Assembly: GCA_005281725.1 (NCBI GenBank)
Contig: SSBO01000007.1
Coordinates: 310,001 to 374,000, forward strand
Direction: 5' to 3'
DNA: 64,000 bases
From: Wuchereria bancrofti
Taxonomy: Eukaryota > Nematoda > Chromadorea > Rhabditida > Onchocercidae
Part shown: one piece after another, positions 38,301 to 57,937 of the stretch
Position numbering within the stretch: position 1 is the stretch's first letter
How the letters are laid out: each line of letters opens with the position of its first letter
Notes under the pieces: generated by a model
What the model was told of the DNA's origin: nothing
The model's input: the letters and a program-made list of their open reading frames with translations, nothing else
The model's database searches: none
Made by a program: the position numbers and the translations under genes

Positions 38301-39267
38301 GTTTAGAATGTATTCCAAATGATTGTTGTGGATGATCAGTGGGTGATTTTCAGTAATTTTCAGAGGCCTCTATTACGAGAAGCATCTGAAACATATCGTG
38401 GTTAACACGGATTTTTATCACTTTTCTCAGTCCGATTTATCTTATTTAAAAAAAGACTATTATGATCCTGCCTTCCGTAAAATTGTTCTTGGGTAAGTGG
38501 AATTTTAACGTTTTGAATGGGAAGTGAGAATACACAGTCGGCTAGATTGTTCTTAGCCGGTTATGTTTCAAAATCATGACCTTTCGAAATGTTGAATTAA
38601 ATTGAAGTTTATCTATTCAAATCTGTTTTTCTTTATCCGATTTTTTTTTTTTTCAATTTTATTTGATGACGAAATAAGATCCAACCACTGAAGAACAAGA
38701 AGAAAGAGTAGAACTGGAATAATAAATGAAATGATTTAGTATAGATTGTAGGGTTGCTTTTGATTCTTGTACTATTGAGAAATATTATATAATAGTTAAA
38801 CTTGTACATTTGTTGATAGAGCGGTTCCTGCTACTTTGGATGAAATTCTGAGAGGAAGATTTTCAAATGGTACTATTTTACCAGAAAACGTACGCTTATT
38901 TTATGTGGCTTCAGTTGATTTTAAGGCATTCGCGAAGAGATTTGGTGTAATGGATGATTTTCGGGTATTTTTAAGAAAGCTTTTATTTGATAGATAAGAA
39001 AAAAAAAGAAAACTAGATTATAAATTAATAATTAAAAGGCTAGATTACTTTGATTTCTCTCCGTAAAAGATTTCTTGATTTATGAGAGTTAAGCATAGAG
39101 AAAAAGTAATTCTTTTACTTTTTTTTTTTAATTTTTGGACTTCTGATTGGATGAAATGTAATAAATTTTAGTCGGGTATATGTCGCACTTGCTACCATGG
39201 AGTGGTTTCATTTCGGTATGGTCAACATCGCGTTTTCTTGACTCCAAAGGAAATTCAAAACATATGA
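35380..39267 (+). CDS. MGAT1: Alpha-1,3-mannosyl-glycoprotein beta-1,2-N-acetylglucosaminyltransferase (GnT-I), complete
   Basis: Eight exons, 35380-35523, 36077-36276, 36694-36935, 37340-37504, 37737-37908, 38364-38492, 38820-38964 and 39172-39267, join in phase to 430 aa (human enzyme 445). The N-terminus has one hydrophobic anchor ([14 protein letters not shown]), as in a type II Golgi protein. The catalytic domain shows [24 protein letters not shown], the metal-binding EDD formed across the exon 3/4 junction ([11 protein letters not shown]), [31 protein letters not shown] and [14 protein letters not shown]. The end carries [14 protein letters not shown] and [16 protein letters not shown], also family hallmarks. 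It adds GlcNAc to Man5GlcNAc2, opening hybrid and complex N-glycan synthesis. C. elegans has three paralogues (gly-12, gly-13, gly-14); I cannot tell which this matches. All splice sites are GT-AG. Confidence 0.95.
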
Positions 39268-39368
39268 TAGAGTTTTTAAAATAATTATTTGTCGTGTTTA
39301 ATCTAAGTGGTTTTATTTCAAGGGCTTTACTGCATCGAATATTAATTGTTTCAGTCTCAAATATCTCG

Positions 39369-39396
39369 AATAAACTTTGTTATTCTTTTGAATAAA
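39369..39396 (+). terminator. Candidate polyadenylation signals of the GnT-I gene
   Basis: AATAAA occurs at 39369-39374 and 39391-39396, about 100-130 nt after the stop codon. In AT-rich DNA this word is common, so support is modest. Confidence 0.4.
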
Positions 39397-42300
39397 ATTT
39401 AAGTGAAACATTATGCGAGATCTCAATATTTCTTGTCCCATTTATTCATAGAATACTTGTAGTCTCATAATTTTTTTTAGGATTTTCTCTTCTTTGTCAT
39501 CTTATATCTCTGATAGTTTATTTAGACAACAAACATAGATTGTCTAATTCATATGCTATTTTGCAATTGTATTTATTACCCACTTATCTACAGTATTCAT
39601 CGTATTCATTATTCTACAAACAGATTTCAGCTAATTTTAGTTTGGATTTAATTTGATTTAGTGTTTCAATTACCACTAATTTAGTGTTTTAGTTACCACT
39701 AATATTGATTCAGGTAGGAAGTTTTTAGTAATTTGCGAGTTGTGAATTTTTTAGCTGTAAACAAAGGATTTCTGAAAACTGATAGGATTAACGGAATGTG
39801 ATAATAAATAATGTTTTCAAGGTTCTCATGAGATTATTATTCACCGATTTTTCCAGTTGATTGTGCGATACAAAGTGACGGACATCAAGTCAAATTTTAG
39901 AAGGAATTGGGGAGAAACAGAAAATTGAGGTCATCGGTTGTTCATCAAGGACTCATTTTCATCCTCTCATTTCGGTTCCGAATACAGTACTTCGAGGGAT
40001 AGATTTAAATTATTGCTAAATATAAATTGTATATGAATGCAGTAGATACTTTTAATTTTTTTTTTTACTTTTAATTTAATAAATTATTTGTTGCGGTGAT
40101 CCTGCTTTAAGCTATTTTTCTTTTTTTTTGTATTACTATTCGGAATTTGTGATACATAGATATATTTCTATGTTATGCTATAATTCATTGAATTAATCTA
40201 TGATTTGAAGATGTAATATAAATGTATTTCTGCATTTCTATTGCAAAAGTAAGGATGATAGGAAAGGAATGAAAGTGCCAATGAATTTTAGATTTATAAA
40301 ATAGTGGTTCGAAGATATGTTTTGTTATGAAAGTTTAGTCTTTACTTTGATGAAATTATTCAAATGCATAGTAATTGTGTGATTATGTTATCCTAAATTT
40401 AATTGGAGAGAAATGTTAATTGTGAAAATTTAGTCTGAGTTAGGAGTACTTTTATTCTTGTATCATTTGTATAATATCATTTTTCTTTTCTCTTTTTGTT
40501 AATGAAATATTTTTAATTTTAAACATTAAATAAGTGCTTTATTTGGCGTTTAAAAATTTGTCATAATTGAATTAAAAAAGGATGATGTACAATTGTTTGA
40601 AATACTGCTTGGATAACACTTGTTCCATATTACGTTTGTTTATAATTTCATGTTTTTTATTCAATTTATTTGTACAAATTGAATTGAATTTTCTCAAATT
40701 ATGATTCAATTACAACTGAATCTCAAATTATTTTTTCTAATTTTATTCTGTTTTTTAATTTTTCGAAATTTGTTTTTTTTTTTCTTTTTTTTTGTAGTTT
40801 TTACTTTTTTTACTTTTTTTCTTCGTTTTATAGGTTACATAAGAGTAAATTTAGAATTATTAACATGTTAGTATGATTTAATAAACTAACTGAACATTAG
40901 GAAGGACTTATCTATACAACTGAAATTAATGGCAGGGAATACGATGATTAACTAAACTATGTGAACTGAATTGAATTTATTGACTTTATAATTTTCCTTA
41001 TTCATTATTCCTACTTTGTTATTTAAATTAATTGAATGTATGATTGTCGCAATGGTGATCAATTTTTCATTTGGCCTTTTAACTTTATTTATTTTGGTTT
41101 CACTTATTAAATGCTTTGTTTTCAGAGCAAAAAAAAAGTATGTCGTAAATAAATTGCAGATTGAGGAGTAAAATTCTCGTATTTATTATTAAATCTTTTC
41201 TTTTGCTATGACAATTTGCACAGTTTTTCAAATGAGGTGATTTTTTGTTGCTATTGCTGAGTAATGCTAAAGGTTAAAATTAATTAAAATTTTGTCAGCA
41301 ATATAGGAGTATTTTTGCGAATATATTGTCAGTTTAAATCTCCATTATTTTTAGAAATCATTTTATGGTAGGGATTTGCATTATGAAAAATTAACAGAAA
41401 GTAACAGTTTTTTTTTATTTTTTGATTTACAAAATACTGAATTTGTTAATTTCATGATTTTTATTATTGAACCATTTTTGAAATTATTTTCTTCTTAGTT
41501 CCTTATAAAGTTTAAGTTTTTAATAATTTTTTTTTTCTTTTAAGAAATAAAATCAAATATATCACTTGCAACAATTTTTTTTTTTTTCGTGAAAAGAGAG
41601 TTATAAGATGGAAGAGGAGGAGGAAGAACATGTGAAGTAATTGTTTGTGTTTACTATCGTAGGTATAGTATTACATGGTTGATTTTTGTTTCTTTCATTT
41701 TTTATACAAATCAAATACTTGCATAAAAAATTTTTTCTAATTTATTAGTAAATTGTTTACGTAAAATTATTATATAAAAGATTAAGGGTCATATGTGATT
41801 GATAGCATTCATAATAGGAAATCATTCTTTATGGAACAATTTTCAAAAAAGAAAGACAGTTACAATTGAATATAATTAATGAATTAATTTTGTTCCAGTA
41901 ATTAAAAATAATATATTTGACAAAAAATATACATTAAGAATCATCTCAATTTTTCTTCTTTCTTTTTGTTAATGAAAGCAATGATTTAAGCAATGATTCA
42001 GACGGGACAATGATAATTAGTCTTGTTTATTCATTGTTAAATAATTAATATGTTTGATTATAATTAATCGGTTAATATAGGTCTTTTTTCCTGAGACTTT
42101 CTATTATGTTTTATCTAAAAATTATTTGGCAAAATTCTACATGTTAAAATGCAATTCAGATGTTACAGAGATAATGAATTTCTTTTATCTAATCATTTTA
42201 TCAATGAATACATAGAAAGTTATTGTTGAATAACACTTATTTTTGTCATCCATTCTATACCTTATATGATTTTTTAATTTTTTATGATTAATAAAATTAA

Positions 42301-45209
42301 AATTAGTAATAATAACGTCAAGCAAAAAGTATTCTTCTCATATATCAAAAACAAATTAGGAAAAAACGAGATATCAAGAAAGTTTAATAATTATAGCATT
42401 ATGATGACACAGATATTATTTGGATATGTCAGTAATTTATCCTTGTTTTTATATGTTTGTTGAATAAAGGGCAAGTATTCCAAAAAAGTCTCACACTTTT
42501 AAAACTTTTTTTATGAAATTAGTGGTATTTTCATTTAATTTTAAGATATCATTTGAAAAAATTGTTGAAAGTGATTTGGTATTTTGGGTTGATTTGTTAA
42601 TTTATAAGTAAACTTATCGAAGTCAAAGGCTTCGACATTCTATGTTACTGAAAATTAATTGTAGCTAATAATTTTTTTTTTGGCTTATCGAAAAATTCAT
42701 CTGAAAAGTATGCAAAACTGGCAAAATCAAAAAAATGGTATGTTATTTAATTAACAATAATAATAACAATAATAATAATAACAACAATACAGTTTATCAG
42801 AAATTATCAGCTATTGTGACGGTTTTTATATACTTATAGATATTACTAATAACAATAATGAAAAATAAGTATTTGTCGTAAGTAATAAGTTTTGATCAGT
42901 ATTATCGCCCACCTAGAATGACTATCAGTGTATTGTAAAACAGATGAAGATAATATTAATTGATATCGCCGGTATTATCACTATACTCATTGCTCATTAA
43001 TGTAATTTTAAATTTAGAATGGCAACATTCGCTTCTCGATGAGATGCAATGGAAGATTTTGATGAAATTATCCGTTTCAACTAAACCCTTTTGCTACTGT
43101 CCTTGAAATTATTCTCTGCTCTTCGCTAAAATTTGCTCATCAGCGCCTTTATACGACACTCATCTATCTGAGAAAGGAATTATTCATTCCTTAATTATCG
43201 TTGAGCCAATTTATTATAGTAATAAAAAGTTGAAAAGATTACATTTGTTACAAAATATAAATTAAATTATCGATTTTGTTTGTATTGTACTGCAACAAAA
43301 TTACTTAAAATACATTAACTCCAAAAAAAATATCATTTCAGGTATAAATCACTCAATTATTTTTCATCACTTCAAAATGAAAAATTAAACTTTCTGTATT
43401 CAAATTTTACTAGTTACTTCAAATTTAATCATTAGTGTAAAGCTTAGTATATTTTTCATATTGGTGCTATAATTATTTGGTTTGGAAAAACAAAAGAAAG
43501 GAAAAAAGTTAAATTTAAAAAATTTATAAAATGAAAATTATTCAATCGTACAACAATATTGCAAACAGATAAATCTCGTTTTAATATATAAATTAAGGTA
43601 TGATGATATATGATAAGTTAAAAAAGAATTCAAATGAGAGGAAATTGAAATTGGTAAATAAATCAATTTTTTTTCTTTTTTGGGAGGGAGAAAAATGCAT
43701 GAATCAAAAGATAGTAAAATATAAATTGTAAAAATATACATTATCACTTGCCAATGCATAACAAATACAAATTAGACATAAATGTGATAGTAAAAATAAG
43801 TACAAATAGAAATTACAAATAAAATTCCTATTTTGTATTTAAATTTGTTGTAAATTTAACATAAACTTTTGTGTACTATTTAGCTATATAACAAATAGAA
43901 ATTTGTGAAAAATTCAAATATTTCAAGAAATTGATCACTGTATAATCTTCCAAATTAAAAAAAATTAACTAATTAAAGAATAATAAAAAGTCAAAATTAA
44001 TTGTTTAGATTCATAATTATATAATTTTAGCAAATTCACTAATCTGTAAAATTATTTTAATTTTTTAATAATACGAAAAAAAATTATGCATTAAATAAAA
44101 TAAAAGAAAAAAAAAGAGAGGGAAATAAGGAAGGAAAAGACGTATCATTTTTTAATGTTAAAGGGAAAATGAATGGGAAAAGATTTGTCCTACTGATAAT
44201 ATTGATAGTAGTAGGAAAGATTAAATGAATACTATCAGATTAACATGAAATGATAAATAAATAATAAACATTTATGAAATGGTAGAATTTCTGAAATGAA
44301 AGAATGATGAGAAGAGGAAATGTGATGAATGAATGAAATTTATGTTGCTAACATTTCAATTCAACATTCGTCTATTATTTGTTTATATTTACAACAACAA
44401 TTTATCATTTGCATTTATTTACGACAAATGTATAGTAAACAATTAATAATAATTATATAGGAATTGTAGAAAAAATGATAATAATAATAAATCAATTGAT
44501 CTTTGGTGATAAGTCACAAATAATCAATTGATAAGTTATACAGTACTCTTTACTCTTTAGTGATACCTCAAATGTTTGTAATTGTATTGAAAGTGATAAA
44601 TGTTATTATTAATACCATTATTCCATGCTTTCTTATTTTAATAATTTTGTGGTGGGGAATAGCAATTACGGTGATGTTATATTGATGTGATAAGCAAATG
44701 ATAGTAAGATGATTAGCAGCATAGGCGCTAATAAAACAATAGGGATCTGATATGAATGATGGTGAGTGGTAAGTTGGTTGTGATAAGGCAGAATTAAAAT
44801 AAAAAGTGAAAACAAAAAAGTTAAGATACAAATAAATGATTTTAATTTGATCATATCTCTTTTAATATTATTATTTTTTAAAGTTGAATTATTTATTTAA
44901 TTCGGAAGTGATAATTAAATGATAAATTGTTTGAATGATGAATTTATCCAATAATTATATCTATCATTTTATATTTGATAAAATGAATTCATTTACAATT
45001 CATTTTATGAAATTAAATTTTGATCAATTAGTTCAACAAAATTTTAAAATAGAATTAAGCATTATTATGCTAAAAAAAAATATTAAAAAAAAAACTTAAT
45101 TTTTTTTTCAACATCAAAGTTTTATTTTTTTATTTCTAATTCTTAAATTTATTAAAACAATTGAAATTAATTATATGCTAATCGATCAAATAATCAATAC
45201 AATATCCTA

Positions 45210-46020
45210 CCCATTCTCCACTTTTCCCCGTCTATCATCATCCCTTCACCTCTCTTTCCCCCCGGGTTCATCATCTTTCGTTTGCGTATGTCATTTTGCT
45301 GTTTGATGATAATGATGGGCGGCGATTTTCGAGGGTGACAATTCATATTTCCACAACAGTCGCCAAGGTCTCCCTTCTTTTTCTACCACTTTTCCTATTT
45401 CTCATATATTTCTATTCCTGATTTACTCGATCTGGCCCATCTACCGGTCTCTACCTACCATTCTTTCATACTTATCGTTATCCTCGTCGCCGCTGTCATT
45501 GTTGTCATCGTTGTTGTCCTTCTTCTTCTCCACCTCCTCCTCCTCCTCCTCCTTCCCCTCCCCCTCTTCCTCCTTCTCCTCCTGTTTTCAGCTTTTCAAC
45601 AATTCATATTTACATCCATAGTGACAGCGGGGAAAGGCAATAAGATGTTTTACCTATACCCCCTCCCTCTCTTCGTTTCCTCCCTTTCTATAGCATTCCC
45701 TCTCCCTGTCATTCATTCATTACTATCAACAAAACATTTAACAGTTGAAGAAGGTAGTTGAGAGAAAATGGGAGTGGGATAAAATCTGTAACAGGTATTC
45801 ATTCAAATGCTATTGTAGTACAAATATCTGCTATTTTTGTCTCTCTCTCTCTCTCCTTTTCCATCTCCAAATTTCTCTCTCCTCCCCCCGCTCCTCTGCG
45901 ATTCTTTCCTCTGATCTGATTTAGCAGCTGTCTCGAAATTCAATTGCCAGAAATAAATTTGCATACCAATGATGTATCCGTCCTTTTCCATCCCCTTTTT
46001 CTCCTTTTCCACCGATATTG
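45210..46020. promoter_or_regulatory. Pyrimidine-rich GC-elevated island, candidate innexin promoter region
   Basis: About 800 bp clearly less AT-rich than its flanks. It includes CTCCTCCTCCTCCTCC at about 45530-45585, CCCCTCCCCCTC, and a CT dinucleotide run at about 45840-45856. The minus strand is correspondingly GGAGGAGG-rich. It ends 1.2 kb upstream of the acceptor at 47234. Promoter function is inferred from composition and position only. Confidence 0.35.
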
Positions 46021-47233
46021 CAATGTTGTCATACGATTTATTGCATAAATTAAATCTTAATTATTTATTTCTATTTTTATTTATTTATTAAGATTATTAT
46101 TTCCGTTTAAAAATTCTTTCATTTTCAGTTATTTTTTTTTATTTCAGTCAGTAATTTCATATGGAGTTTTCTTTTTTTTCCACTTTTATTAAAAATGTAA
46201 TAGTGATAATGAATAGGTAAATACAAAAATGTAAACATATTTATTATAAATAAAAGAAAAAAAAAATTTATTTTAACTGTGAACAATAAATATTAATAAA
46301 AGTAAATAAAATTAGATGCCAATAAAATTGTGAGAAATTAAGTTGAATTATTATAATTAATACATGCAGGTAAATGAAAACTAATACCGTATTATGGATA
46401 CTTTCATTAATTAATGCATCATGTAGGCCACATTGATAGTATTTCCATTTTTGATTTTATCTATCATAAATTATTATCGGGTTAAAATTTAATTGACTAA
46501 ATTTTAAAAGCATAAAAAACAGCCAAAAAAGAGATGAAAACCAGAATAAGCTAATTTGTTTGCAAAATATATTCAATATTCATTATAAATGGGATAATAT
46601 CTTATCACTCATTCAGCTTCTTATCATTTCTTCTCCTCTTTTTCTTTATATCTTTTCCTTTGTTCATTAATCAAATTTTTTAACTGAAAAATTTATGATT
46701 TATTGCTTTTTGAATCAGAATCAGAGCAAAATGAATGATATTTGAGCAAAAATGAGAAAGCTAGGGAAAAATTGAGGATAAAGGGAAAGATTAATGTTTG
46801 ATAATATCATTTATCAGCGTGGAATAGCAGAGAGTAATGATAGATGAAGAAAATAGTTGGGACTGTTTGCTAATCCAAAATTTGTTGCTATTTGTTAAAT
46901 GAATGTGAAATTATCAGTTTGTATTACCTGTATCAATGATGCTAATAATGACAGGTTGAAAGAGAGAGAGATATTAACAAATTTTAGGCTTATCATTAAC
47001 AACATCCAGATTACATTGTTAAAATTTAAAATTTTAAAATCTTTCTTTTTGAAAATTCGAAATATCTGTTTTAAATGATTTGTTTTCCCTCTTTTAAATA
47101 AAAATAATTTCTATTTCTTTTTATGTCTTTTATGGTTTTTCATTTGTTTAATGAAATCAATGTTTAATTGTTTATATGCTAAGAGTGAAAAGTTTAAATT
47201 TTAAAATTGTTTTGTCTGTTTGCTCTCATTTCA

Positions 47234-47234
47234 G
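47234..47234 (+). promoter_or_regulatory. Splice acceptor 23 nt upstream of innexin ATG (likely trans-splice site)
   Basis: CTCATTTCAG ends at 47234 and the innexin ATG is at 47258. Members of this family start close to the residues MDIVRSLL seen here, so the 23 nt are probably 5' UTR after a spliced leader. Confidence 0.55.
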
Positions 47235-47257
47235 ATCTCACCAAACAACGTGACCGT

Positions 47258-53555
<6,298 letters not shown>

Positions 53556-55400
53556 TATCATCATTATATCAATAATTGATCTATTTCCAATGTTATTACA
53601 AATTTAAAATAGTGGCGCATATTGTATTTGCGCTAATTTTACGCTATTTTTTATTCCAATTAAAATGACAGGATTAATTAATTTAAAATTTAAATAATTT
53701 TAATATGTAGAATTTAGAAGAAGAAATGCTAATGAATTTAGCATTTAGAATATTTGATTTTTTTTTTTACAAAATTGTATTACTTTTGTGAATTTAAATG
53801 TTATTGATTATTTGAATTATTGCTTATCGATTACTGAATTGAAATTATCATATGTATGTGTTAGTATTATTATGTTTAGGGCAAATAATTGATTGACGTA
53901 GAAATTTTGAATTATGAAAATTTAATTGAGAATACAAATAAGGCATTAATTATTAAAGTTATTTTAAATTTGTTTGCTTAAAAATGAATTTTAAAATTTA
54001 TTTAAGCAAGATTTGAAGAAAAATTTGAATAAAAAAAGCGCAAGAATTGATAAGAAATAAATGTACATTTTAATTAAATTTGATTAAACTTTTTAAATTT
54101 TAATTAAATTAAAATTTTAATTAAACCTTTCTCTAAAGTATATCTGAGAAATGGCATATGCTTTACTATTTGTTATTTGTATTGTATTATAAACTTTGCA
54201 GCAAATTTAATTTTTTAATTTTATAAATTTTTTAAATTTGTATTATCTCATTGATAAATTGCATAATTGCAAATAAAAAGTTACATTTTAATCAATCGTT
54301 TATCATTTTTTTCATACAAATAACGTGTTGCTACTGAATACACGAAAAAACAAATACCTTTCTTTTTCTTTCTTCTTTCTCTTTACCTTCTTTCAATACA
54401 ACATAAACTTAAAAAAAGAAGTTTCAATTTTGAATTTTTTCATTTTATGTCATTCATTTATTTGTGCCACTTAAAAAATTTCAACAATAAATATTAACTC
54501 GATAATATTTTATTTCTTATTCATACTTTTATAAAAATAACAATCATTTTTATTTATTTTCAATTTTTATTGTTCAAGAAAACAAAATAACGAATATAAA
54601 CATTAGTAAGAGAAAAAATAAAAAATTATTTATGAAACTGATAGCATTAAAAAGCTTTTAGCGAGACAAAATATTTTTTGAGATTAGTAATATATAATGG
54701 AATAGTGAATGTCTTTTTTTCTTTTTTTTTTTTTTGAAAAAAAACATCGAATCAACTTTTATTCATTTCATTTTTCGCATTTTTAAATTTAAATATTGGT
54801 AATATTATTTATGCTATAATTTTGAGTTTTTCTTTCTTTCACTCATAAATTTCAAATTTACAGTTTTTTTTTGTCCTTTTGAATTGGTGTATAATTTATT
54901 TTATAATATGAAATGTTGATTTTAAAATTTTGTTATCATTTCTTTTATTCCTAAATAATATAAAGTTACTTAATTTAATATATAATAATAATACTTTATA
55001 ATATGAAATGCTGATTTTTTTTTTCTTTCATTCATAAATGCGTAATGAATAAAACGAAAATTCATTACACATTGCAGTATTATATTCCATTCATTCATTT
55101 GCATATATCATTTCTATTCATTTATGCATTTATTCATTAAAAATTTTCCATTCATTTTCATTTTTAAATGATCAAAATTTTAAAGTAATAATTTTAGTTA
55201 AAACATTTTCAAATATAATTTGTCATATTTTTAACATCAAATACCAAAACAAATTTTCCCATCCCACAATGAAATTGCTATTAAATATGCGCATATGTTT
55301 CATGGGAAAAATAACATTATTGTAAGCATCATTAAATTTCAGAAAATGTTAATTTTATTTTGAATTTAGAAATTTTTAGCTATTTTCACATTTATCATAT

Positions 55401-55426
55401 CTCTCTTCTCTCTCTCTCTCTCTCTA
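55401..55426. repeat. (CT)n microsatellite
   Basis: CT dinucleotide run between the two innexins. Confidence 0.9.
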
Positions 55427-57877
55427 TTCCTCACATTACATTTTAATCCTTTATTAATCATATATAATTACAAAATAATTAACAAATATATCATTTTTCG
55501 TTTTTTTTTTCACCCTTTTTTTCAGTCAATTGAATGTTCTTTTGTTTTTCTTTTTTTCTCTTCCCTTAAATATTATCTCATTTCATTCACACAAAATTTA
55601 ATTCATAAATTAAATTAAGAATTGAATTAGAAAAATTTTTAATGTTTTTAATATTTAATTGATGCATTATTCGCATTTCGTAGAACTAATAAAAGAATGA
55701 GAATATTAAAAATTTTAGCCTTATATTCTAATTAAATTATTTAATTAGTATTTAAATACTACAATCCATTACTTATTGTTTACTGTATTCTACTGTATTT
55801 CTTATTTTTAGCAACGACAAATTCATTTACAGAGATTTATTATAACGATTTTCTTTTTTTTTTTTTAATTTAAAAATCAGGTAAGAGTTTTAATTTCAAA
55901 TATTAATCAGTGATTTTTTCTCTTATCTATCGTTTAGTCATTCTCGCACTCGTGCATATGGGAATTTTGTGAATACGAAATAGGAATGGAAATGGAAATT
56001 AATAGGAAATGGAAAAGAACGAAAATCATAGATTTGATTGCAAAACGTAAAATAATGTATTTCTATTGGGAAATTTTTTAAAATATTTATACCTTCATCA
56101 TTATTATCATTATCCTTATCAGTATGGATGAAATATGCTAGCTTAATAACTACTTAGCTATTTTTCAAATGAATTTAATCAAAACGATTAAAATTGATCA
56201 AATAAAAAATAAATAATTATTAGATACGCGAAATAAAAATACTTAAAATCTTTCCTATCAATAAGTTAAAATATGTCGCTTTTTTTTCGTAAGTTTCAAA
56301 AATTTGAATTTATCGAATTATAATTGACAAATTTTTTTGATGGATTATGTTAATTTTGATTAATTTTAAATTCATTATCCCAGATTATTTGATATCTATT
56401 AATAAACTATCAGTAACTAATATTTTGCTAGTTTACTAATTATTATTATTGGAGCAATAGATGTTTCTAAAATTTGATTTAATTTATTCCATATCTCATC
56501 TAAAAATCAATTGCATTTTGTCTTTTTTTTTTAATTTTAATTTTAAAAACCGGTTATTTGTATATTGAATGTTTGTTGATTTTTGACACATTAATTTGAT
56601 TTATTACAATCACAAATGTATTAACAGCAAACATTGTACAAAGATAAGATAAAATTTCTTATTGTCATTTGTATTACGCGTAAAATCATTGAAGTTTTTC
56701 AACTCAATTTAAGTATTTCCAAGTTTTTTCTTTTTGAATTTACTAAAGAAATTCCTTTATCTCAAAGAATAATTTGAGAATTTAATAAATTCGAATTTAG
56801 CATTTTTGTTAATACTAAATTATTAGTGTAAAGAGCAGTAAGGATTTGATAAGTGATTAAAATTTATTTTCTTTATCACTTATATTCTCATATCAGTGTT
56901 ATCATTAATCTTTAAATATTATTTAAACAGACAAATCAAGATATCTTGGGAATTTTTGCAGCAATCTTTTTCTTAATTTTCTTTTTCTCTTTCTAACTTC
57001 AATATTTGAGATCATGTCTTTTCCCTCTTTCTCTCTTTTTTTTCTTTCTCTGTTTGAACTTTTTTTGCAAAAAGATAAAAAAACTTTCCGAAAACTTTTT
57101 ATCAGAAATTTTTGATGGGAAGAAAATTGAAAAATTCCTTCAACAACTTTCATTATTACATAGTCGCTGTTACATTTTTGTAAATATAACATGAATCTTT
57201 GTTAGAAAAGAAGAGAAAGCGACGACAACTGTGACAAAGAGGTGACAACAAGAAAAGGAGTAATTAATGAGAATGTTGTTGTAATGTTTTATTTTTTTTT
57301 TTAAGTATATTATTTATTCTACAAATTCAAATCAGTAATGTAATAATACGTAGTATTTTCTATTTATAACAATTTTAATAATGCAAAATTTTTGCAAAAA
57401 GAAAAGTTTATCATTTCTATTATCATTTCATTATCATTATGCAGCTTATGATAATTGTAGTTATAATCGTACGATTATAATCGTAAATTATAATTGTAAT
57501 TATCATTGATTGAACGTATTTAAACGTATTACAAGGAATAAATTTTTAAATTCAAAATATTCATTCATTTCGTAAACTATCATCTTGAAATATTCAATAA
57601 ATAATTGCAAATTCATATATCATTATTCATTTCAAATTAAATAAAATTTAATCTCAATTTTTTTACCTCATATGTTTTTTTTTCTAATTCGTCATAAAAT
57701 ACTAGTGCAATTAAATTTATTTAATTAATAGTATAATTAATTTACATATAAAAAACATTTTTTTATATCTCATTAATTAAACGAATTCATTCATTTATAA
57801 TACTTAATCATATATTAAATAAAATGTTTTAAGTGAAAAGAAAAAAACCAATCGATAAATGTATTTCTGATAATTTG

Positions 57878-57937
57878 CATGGCATGCATTTGTATGCCAT
57901 GCATTTGTATGCCATGCATTTGCATGCCATGCATTTT
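57878..57937. repeat. Four tandem copies of a 15-nt unit, TATGCCATGCATTTG
   Basis: Copies at 57878-57892, 57893-57907, 57908-57922 and 57923-57937 differ at only one or two positions each. Each unit holds ATGCAT, and some junctions form TGCATG. Confidence 0.9.

Larger units (their letters stand above)
39268..47257. other. Intergenic region upstream of the first innexin
   Basis: About 8 kb with no supported gene. Most is AT-rich with long T tracts. A less AT-rich patch lies at 42900-43200. A pyrimidine-rich, GC-richer island lies at about 45210-46020, 1.2-2 kb before the innexin start, and is a plausible promoter or 5' UTR region. Confidence 0.5.

Noticed and set aside
45803..46012. 69-residue minus-strand frame rich in Lys, Glu and Arg
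   Set aside because: Antisense of the pyrimidine-rich island; composition explains it.
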